64,000 nt of DNA from Roseateles koreensis (GTDB taxonomy: Bacteria > Pseudomonadota > Gammaproteobacteria > Burkholderiales > Burkholderiaceae_C): contig NZ_JAQQXS010000003.1 of the NCBI RefSeq assembly GCF_028595305.1, forward strand, positions 62,001-126,000. The letters are read 5' to 3'. Below, one piece after another: positions 52,437 to 61,245 of the stretch (its first letter is position 1; every line of letters begins with the position of its first letter). The notes under the pieces were generated by a model. That model was given only the letters and a program-made list of their open reading frames with translations, made no database searches and had not been told where the DNA came from. Made by a program: the position numbers and the translations under genes.

Positions 52437-53245
52437 CGGAAATCGTTCTTCCATTGCCGCAAACGGGCGAAGGTGGCCAGCGGGCTGCCATCGCGGCCAT
52501 GCTCGGGGCTGGGTTGATGGTGCAGGGCGGCTGCCACCACTTGGGGTTCGCCGCAGCGCAAGAAAGGGTTGATCTGCAATTCCAGCTTCAAAGTGGAAGG
52601 CAGGGTGGGGAGATTGCATTCACGCTGCGCCTGGGCCCATTCTTGATAGGCCAGCAAGGCAGGGTTGGCGGGCTCAATCGCCAGGGCAAAACGCAGATTG
52701 GACAAGGTGTATTCGTGGGTGCAGAACACCCGTGTCTGTGCGGGCAAGGCGGCCAGGGTTTGCAGGGATGCATGCATCTGAGCAGCCGTGCCCTCAAACA
52801 AACGCCCACAACCGCCCGAGAACAGCGTGTCGCCACAGAACAAGGCCGGGTCGGGGATAGAAAGCCCGGCGCCTTCAGCGAAATAGGCGATATGCCCGGC
52901 GGTATGCCCCGGAACGTCGATCACCTTGAAGCTCAAGCCCAGAAGATCCACCGCATCACCCGTTTGCAAGGGGATAAATGGGATGGGAATGTTTTCGCGG
53001 GCGGGGCCATAGACCGGGCCTCGCAGCAGCCCCCGCAAGGCGTCAACGCCGCCCACGTGGTCGGCGTGATGGTGAGTGACCAGGATGCCGATCAAGCTCA
53101 AGGACCGGGTCGCAAGGGCCTCAATGACGGGGGCGGCGTCACCGGGGTCCACCACGATAGCCTGACGGCCGTCGTCCAGCATCCAGATGTAATTATCTGC
53201 AAAGGCGGGGATCGCGGTGATCGAGATTCGGTCGACGGGTTCCAT
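52433..53245 (-). CDS. gloB: Hydroxyacylglutathione hydrolase (glyoxalase II)
   Basis: Second enzyme of methylglyoxal detoxification, splitting S-lactoylglutathione. The 270-residue metallo-beta-lactamase-fold protein begins ITAIPAFADNYIWML. The metal motif is THHHADHVGG, further ligands lie in DVPGHTAGHIAY, LFCGDTLFSGGCGRLFEG and FCTHEYT. The end contains the family's LRQWKNDF. It is adjacent to, and translationally coupled with, mltD. Confidence 0.96.
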   Translation of the reverse strand: MEPVDRISITAIPAFADNYIWMLDDGRQAIVVDPGDAAPVIEALATRSLSLIGILVTHHHADHVGGVDALRGLLRGPVYGPARENIPIPFIPLQTGDAVDLLGLSFKVIDVPGHTAGHIAYFAEGAGLSIPDPALFCGDTLFSGGCGRLFEGTAAQMHASLQTLAALPAQTRVFCTHEYTLSNLRFALAIEPANPALLAYQEWAQAQRECNLPTLPSTLKLELQINPFLRCGEPQVVAAALHHQPSPEHGRDGSPLATFARLRQWKNDFR

Positions 53246-53351
53246 GCGGCCTGTGGGTTAGGGTGTCACAGGGACATGACAGGTGTTGTCCTGGGTTACC
53301 CTTTGTCGGTATTTGCGGCACGCTGCACGATAAAACCGCGCAGCGACATTC

Positions 53352-54152
53352 ATGACACGAGAAGCTTCGATTATAGAGTTGACAGATTGGTTGCAAACGC
53401 CGCCGGGCCAGTATCTGCTGACCTGGCAACAGGCGCAGTTTGACGCGGCTGTGGTGGACTTGTTCGGATTTCACGCGCTGCAACTGGGGCTGCCTGAACT
53501 GCAGGGCCTGCGCAGCAACCGCATGCCGCATCGGTGGCTGGCCTTGGACGCCTCGCCGCCCCCCGCCGGGGCAGGTGCCACGGCGCTACGGGCCGAGGTG
53601 GTGCTGTGCGATTTTGACGCGCTGCCTTTTGAGTCGGGCAGCCTGGACTTGCTGCTGTTGCCCCACGCCCTTGAATTGGCCAGCGACCCGCATGAGGCGC
53701 TGCGAGAGGCGGAGCGTGTCTTACGGCCCGAGGGACGGATGGTGATTTCAGGGCTGAATCCGGCCAGCCTGTGGGGGCTCAGGCAGAATCTGGGGCGCGC
53801 GTGGCCGAGCCGGCAGCAGGCGTTCTTGCCTCAGCAGGGTGAATTCATCGGCTACTGGCGCTTGCGTGACTGGCTTCGCCTGCTCAGCTTCGAGGTTGAA
53901 ACCGCTCAGTTTGGCGCTTATGTGCCGCCGTTGCGAACCGAGCGCTGGTTGCAGCGCTGGTCCTGGCTGGAGACGGTGGGCTCGCGCTGGTGGCCGGTGC
54001 TGGGGGCCGTGTATTTTCTGGTGGCGGTCAAACGTGTGCGCGGCATGCGGCTGGTCGGGCTTGAGCGCCAGCGCAGGCAAAACAAGCGTGCGGCTGCCGC
54101 ACCGGTGGCGGTCAGCCGTCAACATAAAACATCATTTTTCGAGAAACCATGA
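53352..54152 (+). CDS. Class I SAM-dependent methyltransferase
   Basis: A 266-residue protein with a partial Rossmann methyltransferase core: [60 protein letters not shown] is the region, and the core motif [17 protein letters not shown] is clear. The N-terminal Gly-rich SAM loop is degenerate. Downstream residues are Trp/Leu/Arg-rich. This gene typically lies between gloB and rnhA in betaproteobacteria and is annotated only as methyltransferase. The substrate is unknown. It overlaps rnhA by four bases (ATGA). Confidence 0.85.
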   Translation: MTREASIIELTDWLQTPPGQYLLTWQQAQFDAAVVDLFGFHALQLGLPELQGLRSNRMPHRWLALDASPPPAGAGATALRAEVVLCDFDALPFESGSLDLLLLPHALELASDPHEALREAERVLRPEGRMVISGLNPASLWGLRQNLGRAWPSRQQAFLPQQGEFIGYWRLRDWLRLLSFEVETAQFGAYVPPLRTERWLQRWSWLETVGSRWWPVLGAVYFLVAVKRVRGMRLVGLERQRRQNKRAAAAPVAVSRQHKTSFFEKP

Positions 54153-54658
54153 ACACTGCCTCCAGTCCCGCGGCGCCTGCATCGTCCTCCGCGCCTTCTC
54201 CCTCGCCGGCGGCCATGCCCAAGCCTGTTGTCACCATCTACACCGACGGCGCCTGCAAGGGAAACCCAGGGCCTGGCGGATGGGGGGCTTGGCTGAGTGC
54301 GGGTGGGCATGAGAAGGAACTGTTCGGCGGTGAGGCCAACACCACCAACAACCGGATGGAATTGACGGCGGTGATTGAGGCTCTGGCGTCATTGAAGCGC
54401 ACCTGCCAGATCACCGTGTTTACCGACAGCGAATATGTGCGCAAAGGCATGACGGAGTGGATGGGCGGTTGGCAGCGCCGGGGCTGGAAGACCGCCGACA
54501 ACAAGCCCGTCAAGAACGCCGACCTCTGGCAACGCCTGGACGCCCTGCGCAAGCTCCATCAGGTGGAGTGGCGCTGGGTTAAGGGCCATGCGGGCGACCC
54601 AGGCAATGAGCGGGCCGACGCGCTGGCCAACAAGGGCGTGAGTTCGGCGCAACGTTGA
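54149..54658 (+). CDS. rnhA: Ribonuclease HI
   Basis: Removes RNA from RNA-DNA hybrids. The 169-residue protein has a Ser/Ala/Pro-rich extension of about 25 residues before the catalytic core. Core residues are Asp in [15 protein letters not shown], Glu in [12 protein letters not shown], Asp in VFTDSEYV and Asp in [11 protein letters not shown]. The extension makes it slightly longer than the 150-155 residue norm. It overlaps the methyltransferase gene by four bases. Confidence 0.95.
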   Translation: MNTASSPAAPASSSAPSPSPAAMPKPVVTIYTDGACKGNPGPGGWGAWLSAGGHEKELFGGEANTTNNRMELTAVIEALASLKRTCQITVFTDSEYVRKGMTEWMGGWQRRGWKTADNKPVKNADLWQRLDALRKLHQVEWRWVKGHAGDPGNERADALANKGVSSAQR

Positions 54659-54705
54659 GGTCGTAAAATTCCGGCCCACGTATCTTTGAATACAGAAAGA
54701 CTCCG

Positions 54706-55275
54706 ATGAGCATCAAGAGCGACAAATGGATCCGCCGCATGGCTGAGCAGCACGGCATGATCGAGCCCTTTGAGCCGGGCCAGATTCGTGCCAACGCAGC
54801 TGGCGAGAAGATTGTCAGCTACGGCACCTCCAGCTACGGCTACGACATTCGTTGCGCGCCCGAGTTCAAGGTGTTCACCAATGTGTACAGCTCGGTGGTC
54901 GATCCGAAGAACTTCGACGAAAAAAGCTTCGTCGACATGGAGGGCGACTACTGCATCATCCCGCCCAATAGCTTTGCGCTGGCCCGCACGATGGAGTACT
55001 TCCGCATTCCGCGCAATGTGTTGACCATCTGCCTGGGCAAGAGCACCTACGCGCGCTGCGGCATCATCGTCAACGTGACGCCGTTTGAGCCTGAATGGGA
55101 AGGCTATGTGACGCTCGAGTTCAGCAATACCACACCGCTGCCCGCCAAAATCTATGCAGGAGAAGGGTGCGCGCAAGTGCTGTTCTTCGAGAGCGACGAG
55201 GTCTGCGAGACCAGCTACAAAGACCGTGGCGGCAAATACCAGGGCCAGCGCGGCGTGACCTTGCCGAAAACTTGA
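54706..55275 (+). CDS. dcd: dCTP deaminase
   Basis: Supplies dUTP for dTMP synthesis. The 189-residue trimeric enzyme begins [57 protein letters not shown] (with the catalytic Glu) and the [17 protein letters not shown] block are complete. A -10-like TAAAAT lies at 54664-54669, about 40 bases upstream. A terminator follows at 55285. Confidence 0.97.
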   Translation: MSIKSDKWIRRMAEQHGMIEPFEPGQIRANAAGEKIVSYGTSSYGYDIRCAPEFKVFTNVYSSVVDPKNFDEKSFVDMEGDYCIIPPNSFALARTMEYFRIPRNVLTICLGKSTYARCGIIVNVTPFEPEWEGYVTLEFSNTTPLPAKIYAGEGCAQVLFFESDEVCETSYKDRGGKYQGQRGVTLPKT

Positions 55276-55284
55276 ACGCAATCA

Positions 55285-55306
55285 GCGGGTGATTCACCCG
55301 TTTTTT
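55285..55306 (+). terminator. Intrinsic terminator of dcd
   Basis: A 6-bp stem CGGGTG/CACCCG with a 3-base loop is followed by six T, nine bases after the dcd stop codon. Confidence 0.85.
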
Positions 55307-55371
55307 GTGATTTAAGTTTTGCCCGCAAGGGCCATCATGGGGCCACCCAAGCTCAGCAGCCGAGGCCCGCC

Positions 55372-55707
55372 ATGATGATCATTCCCCTGCACCTCATCGC
55401 CGACACGCAAAGCCCGCTCCGCTACGACTTGGCGGAGCCTGAGCCCAGCGCACCGCTGTGCTCGGCGCTGGATTTGGGCTTGTCTTTTACCGGCCCGGTT
55501 GAGTCGGCTGATTTGCTGCGGTTCCAGGCCCTGATGGCCGTTGAGGGCTTGAACCTGCAGCCCACCCGCATGCTGTATGACCGCCTGTACGCCTGTGAGC
55601 AACTCGCCCAAGGCCACGCCAGCGGCAACCCCACCTTGCGTGAACTGGCGCTGCAGTTGTTCAACAGCTACCAGCAGGCCGGCACCTGGATTGGCTTGGT
55701 GCACTGA
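55372..55707 (+). CDS. Hypothetical protein
   Basis: A 111-residue protein from an ATG at 55372. It is acidic, without membrane span or signal. It starts MMIIPLHLIADTQSPLRYD and ends NSYQQAGTWIGLVH. The middle (RFQALMAVEGLNLQPTRML then LQLFNSYQQAGTW) is predicted helical. I do not recognise the family. Codon usage matches the neighbours (high third-position GC), which supports a real gene. It lies between the dcd terminator and a convergent small membrane-protein gene. Confidence 0.5.
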   Translation: MMIIPLHLIADTQSPLRYDLAEPEPSAPLCSALDLGLSFTGPVESADLLRFQALMAVEGLNLQPTRMLYDRLYACEQLAQGHASGNPTLRELALQLFNSYQQAGTWIGLVH

Positions 55708-55763
55708 TCACCCCGGCCGTTCTTGCAGTTACGGTGCTGACCCCGGCCTTGTTGCATGGCGGG

Positions 55764-56027
55764 TCAAAGCGCGGTCAACCAGTCGCAGCGCAGCCTTCCG
55801 CGGCGGTGCAGGCTGCGGCGCCAGTTGGCGTAGGCGGTGGGTAGTAAAAAGCCGGCAAGGCACAGTGGCAACATCCACCAGTTGCCCAGCAGGGTTGAGA
55901 CCGGCAGGGCCATCCAACTCAACACCCAGGCGGTGAGCACGAGATCCCATGCGCACAATTCCACCGGGTGGCGACCCTGGTGCAAGTCCATCCAGCGCTT
56001 GACATGAGTCAATTGCAGCAGCGTCAT
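55764..56027 (-). CDS. Small inner-membrane conserved hypothetical protein
   Basis: An 87-residue protein from an ATG at 56027: MTLLQLTHVKRWMDLHQGRHP. Two hydrophobic segments follow (ELCAWDLVLTAWVLSWMALP and LLGNWWMLPLCLAGFLLPTAY), then a basic end with RRGRLRCDW. The THVKRWM/HPVE start and RLRCDW end resemble a small unnamed protein I recall in this order. An in-frame ATG at 56066 adds 13 residues. Function unknown. Confidence 0.68.
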   Translation of the reverse strand: MTLLQLTHVKRWMDLHQGRHPVELCAWDLVLTAWVLSWMALPVSTLLGNWWMLPLCLAGFLLPTAYANWRRSLHRRGRLRCDWLTAL

Positions 56028-56279
56028 ACGCCCCCCTGGATACCGGTTTGCCGCATGGATTGACATGCGTCGTTGTCAGTTTGGTGTCAGCTTATTTATC
56101 GTTCATTTTTCAAAAATCTTCCAGTTGTTTTTGAACTTTTCCATGGGCGATAAAGAGCGTCATGCTGTGGGTTGCCGTGCCACCGGTGTCCCCTGCATTG
56201 GTGGCCATGCCTTTCGGCTAAGGCCGTTAGACGCGATATCGTGCGCGCTTTGCCCATTTTCTGTGGGAACAATTTGCGC

Positions 56280-58490
56280 ATGAATTCAACAACACTGACC
56301 CCGGCAATGCGATGCGTTTCTCGCCTTGGCGCTGCGATGGGGGTGACGGCCAGCTTGGGCCTGGGTTTGACCGGGCAGGCGATGGCTGCAGAAGGCATGT
56401 GGATGCCGCAGCAGCTGCCGCAAATCGCCAAGGACCTGAAGCAAGCTGGCCTGCAACTGGACCCCGCCAAACTGACGCAGCTGACTGAATTCCCCATGGG
56501 GGCGGTCATCAGCCTGGGGGGCTGCACGGCGTCCTTCGTATCGCCCCAGGGCTTGGTGGTGACCAACCACCATTGCGCATATGACAGCATCCAATACAAC
56601 TCAACCGTGCAGCGGGACTTGCTCAAGAACGGTTTTTTGGCTGCAGGCTTGACCGATGAGCTGCCCGCATCTCCGGGCAGCCGTGTCTTCGTGACCGTGG
56701 ATGTCAGTGACGTCACCGCTAAAGTGGTGGACACCAAGGCCCAGCGCCTGAATGGCAAGGCGCGTTTTGATGCCATCGAAGCCAATGAAAAAGCCTTGAC
56801 GGCGGCCTGCGAGAAAGACCCGGGGCATCGCTGCAACGTGGCATCTTTTTATGGCGGTTTGCAATATCAGTTGATCAAGCAGATCGAAATACGTGACGTG
56901 CGCTTGGTCCATGCGCCCGCCTTGGGTGTGGGCCTGTTCGGTGGCGACACCGACAACTGGATGTGGCCGCGCCATACCGGCGACTACAGCTTTTTCCGCG
57001 CCTATGTCGGGCCGGACGGCAAGCCGGCCGATTTCAGCCCGGCCAACAAGCCATACCAAGCGCGGCACTTTTTGAAATTGGCCACCCAACCCTTGAATGA
57101 AGGCGACTTCGTGATGGTCACCGGCTATCCGGGGCGCACCAATCGCCACCGCCTGCCCGCCGAGTTGGACTTCACCTTTGGCTGGGCGCAACCCCAGCGC
57201 ATCCAATGGATGGGTGAGCAGTTGGCGCTCATCAAGGAGGCCACAGCAGGGCGCCGGGAGGCTGAAATTGCTTTGGCCCCGCGGGTCGCAGGCATTGGCA
57301 ACTACTACAAAAACTTCCAAGGCCAGCAAGCCAGCTATGAAGGCAGCGACATCCTGGCGCGCAAGAGCCAAGCGTTCGCGGAATTGAAGGCCTGGGTGAA
57401 CGCCGATGCCGATCGGCGCGCAAGTTATGGCACCGACATCAGCAAGGTTGAAGGCCTGTTGGCGCAGGAGCAGGCCGTCGCCCGCGCCGAGGCGCTGCTG
57501 CGCTACACCAGCCCGGGCATGCTCAATGCGGCACGCACGCTGTATGAAAACGCGCAGCAGCAAGCCTTGCCCGATGCGCAGCGCAAGCCGGGTTTTCAGG
57601 CCCGTGACGAGAAGCATCTGGTGCAAGGGCTGGAGGCCATCGACAAGCGTTACGACGAACGGGTTGACAAGCGCCTGGCCGCTCACTTCTTGACCCAGTA
57701 CCTGGCGCAACCGGCAGTGCAATTGAATGCGCCCCTGCTGGCGGCACTGGGCTTGGCGGCCGGCATGGATGAAGCGGCGATTCAGGCCCGGCTCGACACG
57801 GTTTACGCCGGCAGCAAGCTGGCGCACGGCGCCGATCGCATGGCGTGGTTGAAGCGCGATGTTGCCAGCTTCAAAGCCAGCGACGACAGCTTCATCAAGG
57901 CGGCGGTGGCTTTGTATGACGACGACCAAGCGCGCGAAACCCGCGACAAAGACATCACCGGCCAGATCAGCCAGGCCTATGCGGCCACCATGCGCGCGCT
58001 GATTGCTTTCAAGGCCAGCAAGGGCGAGGCGGTGTACCCCGACGCCAATAGCACCCTGCGCGTGGCCTTTGGTCAGGTACAGGGCCGCAAGAACGCGCTG
58101 GACGGTGTGGATTGGGAGGCCTTCACAACCTTGCGCGGCATCGTGGCCAAGCACAAGGGGGAAGGCGAGTTCAATGCACCCGCCGAGCAACTGGCGGCCA
58201 TCCGTGCACGTCAATTTGGCCCCTACGGCGTGGCCAAGCTGGACTCGGTGCCCGTGAATTTTCTCGCGACACTGGACACCACGGGGGGCAACTCAGGCTC
58301 GCCGGTGCTCAACGACCGGGCCGAGTTGGTCGGCCTCTTGTTTGACGGCACCTTGGACAGCGTCATCGACAGCTGGGACTTTGACGCCCGCAAGTCGCGC
58401 AGCATCTGCCTCGACGCACGCTACATGCTGTGGCAGATGAGTGCAGTCGACAAGGCCCAGCGCTTGTTGAAAGAAATGGGCGCACAGTAA
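56280..58490 (+). CDS. S46 family dipeptidyl-peptidase (DPP7-like)
   Basis: A 736-residue exported serine peptidase that removes dipeptides from peptide N-termini. A signal peptide ends near AMA before AEGMWMPQQLP. The chymotrypsin-like triad is visible: His in LVVTNHHCAYDSIQ (about 97), Asp in FGGDTDNWMWPRHTGDYSF (about 227), and Ser672 in TGGNSGSPVLN. The residue 18 positions after Ser672 is Gly (LFDG). In characterised enzymes this position is Gly in DPP7 and Arg in DPP11, so a hydrophobic rather than acidic P1 preference is inferred. The ATG at 56280 is preferred. A 213-base gap precedes it. Confidence 0.92.
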   Translation: MNSTTLTPAMRCVSRLGAAMGVTASLGLGLTGQAMAAEGMWMPQQLPQIAKDLKQAGLQLDPAKLTQLTEFPMGAVISLGGCTASFVSPQGLVVTNHHCAYDSIQYNSTVQRDLLKNGFLAAGLTDELPASPGSRVFVTVDVSDVTAKVVDTKAQRLNGKARFDAIEANEKALTAACEKDPGHRCNVASFYGGLQYQLIKQIEIRDVRLVHAPALGVGLFGGDTDNWMWPRHTGDYSFFRAYVGPDGKPADFSPANKPYQARHFLKLATQPLNEGDFVMVTGYPGRTNRHRLPAELDFTFGWAQPQRIQWMGEQLALIKEATAGRREAEIALAPRVAGIGNYYKNFQGQQASYEGSDILARKSQAFAELKAWVNADADRRASYGTDISKVEGLLAQEQAVARAEALLRYTSPGMLNAARTLYENAQQQALPDAQRKPGFQARDEKHLVQGLEAIDKRYDERVDKRLAAHFLTQYLAQPAVQLNAPLLAALGLAAGMDEAAIQARLDTVYAGSKLAHGADRMAWLKRDVASFKASDDSFIKAAVALYDDDQARETRDKDITGQISQAYAATMRALIAFKASKGEAVYPDANSTLRVAFGQVQGRKNALDGVDWEAFTTLRGIVAKHKGEGEFNAPAEQLAAIRARQFGPYGVAKLDSVPVNFLATLDTTGGNSGSPVLNDRAELVGLLFDGTLDSVIDSWDFDARKSRSICLDARYMLWQMSAVDKAQRLLKEMGAQ

Positions 58491-58568
58491 TCGAGCCTGT
58501 GTCCCACTCGCACCGCACCCGCGTCGCACCTGCCTCGCGCCCGCCCCTTTGAGCTTTTCAGCACGCGC

Positions 58569-59864
58569 TTAAAACAGGCTGAGATTCTCCACGCGGACTT
58601 CTGCGGAGGATGGCCCGGTGCCCGGGGCGCGGCGCCCCGTGCGGCTGCCCGGGGTTGTTTGCCCAGGGCGGCTCAAATTGCCCATGCGCACCCCGAGCAG
58701 GCGGATGCGTTTTTCCAGAGGCACGCGCTTGAGGCAGGCGCCCGCTGCCCGGCGAATCGCCTGGGCGTCTTGCGTTGGCTGATCCAGGGTGAGATCGCGT
58801 GTGACGGTGTGAAACCCTTCAAAGCGCAGCTTGATGCCCACGGTGCGCCCCAGGTAGTTCTTGCGCGCCAGATCCGCCGCCAATTGCTCGCACAGCCGGG
58901 TGAAAATGGCACCCAACTCGGCCTTGTCATGCTGGGCATGCAGGTCGCGCTCAAAGGTGGTTTCACGACTGATGCTGACGGGCTCGCTGTGCGTGATCAC
59001 GGGCCGGTTGTCGCGGCCCTGCGAGGCTTCAACCAGCCAAGCCCCAAAGCTCTTGCCGAAATGCTGAATCAAGAGCGCAGGCTCCGCCGCAGCCACTTGC
59101 CCCACCGTTTCCAGGCCCAGTGCTTGCAACTTGGCGCCGGCCTTGGGGCCAATGCCGTTGACCTTGCGTACAGTCAGCGGCCAGATGCGGGTTTCGATTT
59201 CGTCGGCCATCAAGAGGGTGATGCCGTCGGGCTTGTCCATTTCAGAGGCAATCTTGGAGAGCAGCTTGTTCGGCGTGATGCCAATCGAGCAGGTCAAGCC
59301 CGTCGCCCTGAACACTGAATTCTTGATGTCCCGCGCCACCGAGCGCAGGCCGCCCAGCGGGTCGTGCCCAACGGGCTCGCGGATGCCGACCACCTCGCTG
59401 AGGTCGATGTAGATTTCATCAATGCCGCGGTCTTCGATCACCGGTGCAACCTCAGCCACCGCTTGCTTGAACAGCCGGGAGTAGTGGCGGTAGGCCTCGA
59501 AGTCCGTGGGCAGAAGGATGGCGTCGGGCGCGCGCAAGGCCGCCTTCATTAGGCCCATGCCTGAAAAAACGCCGAGATCACGGGCGGCGTAGGTGCTGGT
59601 CGTTACCACGCCCCGGCCGGTGTAGTCGCGCAGTCGGGCATAACGCAGCGTGCCATCGGCCTGTGTGACCGGCGCATGGTCTCTCCGGCCACCAATGACC
59701 ACCGCCTGCCCTTTGATCTCAGGGTAGCGCAGCAACTCGACCGAGGCGTAGAAGGCGTCCATGTCGAGGTGCGCGATCAAGCGTTCAGGCAGCCGCCCAG
59801 CCCGCGTTGCAACGGGGTTGGCGAGGAGGTCAGGAGGCTGGCGTGTGTCCAGAGCGTCGGGCAT
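58569..59864 (-). CDS. dinB: DNA polymerase IV (Y-family)
   Basis: A 431-residue error-prone polymerase. The catalytic acids are in AHLDMDAFYASVE and DRGIDEIYIDLSEV. The helix-hairpin-helix is VNGIGPKAGAKL, and the little-finger domain spans about residues 240-370. The C-terminus ends ENLSLF, a beta-clamp-binding motif. An insert of about 25 residues after VVIGGRRDHAP is compatible with the longer betaproteobacterial form. A CACAAT -10-like hexamer lies five bases before the ATG. No LexA box was recognised. Confidence 0.94.
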   Translation of the reverse strand: MPDALDTRQPPDLLANPVATRAGRLPERLIAHLDMDAFYASVELLRYPEIKGQAVVIGGRRDHAPVTQADGTLRYARLRDYTGRGVVTTSTYAARDLGVFSGMGLMKAALRAPDAILLPTDFEAYRHYSRLFKQAVAEVAPVIEDRGIDEIYIDLSEVVGIREPVGHDPLGGLRSVARDIKNSVFRATGLTCSIGITPNKLLSKIASEMDKPDGITLLMADEIETRIWPLTVRKVNGIGPKAGAKLQALGLETVGQVAAAEPALLIQHFGKSFGAWLVEASQGRDNRPVITHSEPVSISRETTFERDLHAQHDKAELGAIFTRLCEQLAADLARKNYLGRTVGIKLRFEGFHTVTRDLTLDQPTQDAQAIRRAAGACLKRVPLEKRIRLLGVRMGNLSRPGQTTPGSRTGRRAPGTGPSSAEVRVENLSLF

Positions 59865-60199
59865 GTCACATTGTGGCGCCCAAAGAGAGGATGAGTCCGT
59901 CCAAGTAAAAAGTACAGTGGCAGGAGAGATAGGCTGTCTACTGCAAGACTTGACAGGTGCGCACGGCGCTAGATGTCGCTAATCTACGGTACGCCAACGA
60001 GGGCGATGCGGGACCATTCCGGCCACGCACTTCATGGCCGGTCGCCACCGTCGACACAGATCGACGGGGCGGCTGGCCCAGGCACGGCGACGTGTGCTTT
60101 GAGCGGTCAGGGGTGGGGGTGAATTTCATTCGGCTGGACAGCACTCGCGAACGTGCCGCGTCGCGCCCCCCACCTTGTATCAAGCTCATGGAGTGAGCC
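59865..60199. other. 335-base gap between dinB and a hypothetical gene
   Basis: No gene is supported. A TTGACA hexamer at 59948-59953 might be a -35, but no good -10 follows at the right spacing. A short open frame from 59957 to 60196 lacks coding character and is not called. GGAG at 60190-60193 is the ribosome-binding site of the next gene. Confidence 0.4.
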
Positions 60200-60625
60200 A
60201 TGTCAGTCAAAGCCAACCCCAACCCTAACCCCAAAGCCACCTGTTCGTCGCCACTGAAGTTTGTTGAGCAGCTGCGCCCGTTTGCGGCGAATGAAGAAAG
60301 CCATGAGCGCATGGCGGAGGACTTGCGTGATGTGGTGCACGCCAGCGAGTGGTTGCTCAAAGCGCTGGCCGAGCCCGCTGACGGCCGCACGCTTGGGGCG
60401 CCCGAGTTGCGGCAACTCCTGGACGATCTGGACAGCCAGTTTGTGGCGCCCGTGTTCTTTCACCTGATGTCCTTGCGTGAGGACTTGGCCGTCACGCTGG
60501 ACCGGCTTTCAGCCCAAACCCGAAACCATCGGCTGAGCGAGGGCCTGGGGGCAGGCGCTGGCGCTGGTGCGGGCCGAAATTGGCCTGAGCGCTTCGGGCC
60601 GTGCGGGAACTCAGCTGCAGCTTGA
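60200..60625 (+). CDS. Hypothetical protein (possible C-terminal frameshift)
   Basis: A 141-residue protein starting MSVKANPNPNPKATCSSPLK behind a GGAG site. Residues 20-115 look like a helical bundle (FVEQLRPFAANEESHERMAEDL, then LRQLLDDLDSQFVAPVFFHL). The last 25 residues turn abruptly into a Gly/Ala repeat and Pro-rich end. Removing one G of a five-G run at 60547-60551 would instead give an amphipathic helix that continues about 45 more residues. I do not recognise the family. It is convergent with the hemerythrin gene and overlaps it by 15 bases. Confidence 0.6.
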   Translation: MSVKANPNPNPKATCSSPLKFVEQLRPFAANEESHERMAEDLRDVVHASEWLLKALAEPADGRTLGAPELRQLLDDLDSQFVAPVFFHLMSLREDLAVTLDRLSAQTRNHRLSEGLGAGAGAGAGRNWPERFGPCGNSAAA

Positions 60626-61090
60626 GCTGCCGCAAGAACTGATGGCCGCCGCCGGGAGGGGCTTGGCGAGGTGCCCGGTTGCGGCGTCGAAGCCCACTTC
60701 TTTCATGTGATAAACAAGCGACGCGTCCATCATTTCCGCATGCGCCGGAAACCAGTTCAGCAACTCGGGCAGCAAGTTGCGCATGGGCTCAAAGTCTCGC
60801 TGGGCCTGCACATGCGCCAAGACCTGGCGCATAACATCCAACACCATGGCGTGCTGCTTGCTGTGGCAGTTTTCGGGGGCAAAGCCGGTGGCCGCCATCC
60901 AGCCTTCTTCCATGGCGAAATGCGCTTCGGTATGGGCCAACAGAGCCTCGTACAGCGACAGCATCTCCGCCTCGTCCTGGCCTGCCAGCGCAGCGCCCCA
61001 ACGGTTCAGCAACGCCACGAATTCTTGATGGGTCTGGTCGATCTGCGCGTGTTGCAGGGCCAGGCTCTCGGACCAATTCAAAGTGTTCAT
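60611..61090 (-). CDS. Bacteriohemerythrin
   Basis: A 159-residue O2-binding, non-heme di-iron protein. The metal ligands of the hemerythrin four-helix bundle are visible: His in IDQTHQEF, HTEAHFAMEE (His-His-Glu), HSKQHAMV, then HAEMMDASLV with a late His/Asp pair. The start ALQHAQIDQTHQEFVALLNRW is typical. The ATG at 61090 is preferred over 61162, where the extra 24 residues are not conserved. The C-terminal tail after KEVGFDAATG is Ser/Cys-rich and variable. Role is probably oxygen storage, sensing or delivery. Confidence 0.9.
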   Translation of the reverse strand: MNTLNWSESLALQHAQIDQTHQEFVALLNRWGAALAGQDEAEMLSLYEALLAHTEAHFAMEEGWMAATGFAPENCHSKQHAMVLDVMRQVLAHVQAQRDFEPMRNLLPELLNWFPAHAEMMDASLVYHMKEVGFDAATGHLAKPLPAAAISSCGSSSCS

Positions 61091-61245
61091 GGGCGGCGAG
61101 GTTAGCGCATTTGAGGCCGAATCCGGGCCCCATCGCGGGCCTGGCCGCTCGTGGGTGAACATTGCTTGCGCTGGATCAATCCAACGCTTGGCGAGGCGCG
61201 AAACCTAACGCCGAATTCAGGGGTGAACCCGGCTGCAGGTCCGCT

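Noticed and set aside
56601-58214. 537-codon frame opposite the S46 peptidase
   Set aside because: It is antisense to a gene with an intact catalytic triad and shows no recognisable motif.
59957-60196. 79-codon frame before the hypothetical gene
   Set aside because: Composition is Arg/Pro/Gly scrambled and there is no ribosome-binding site or recognised motif.
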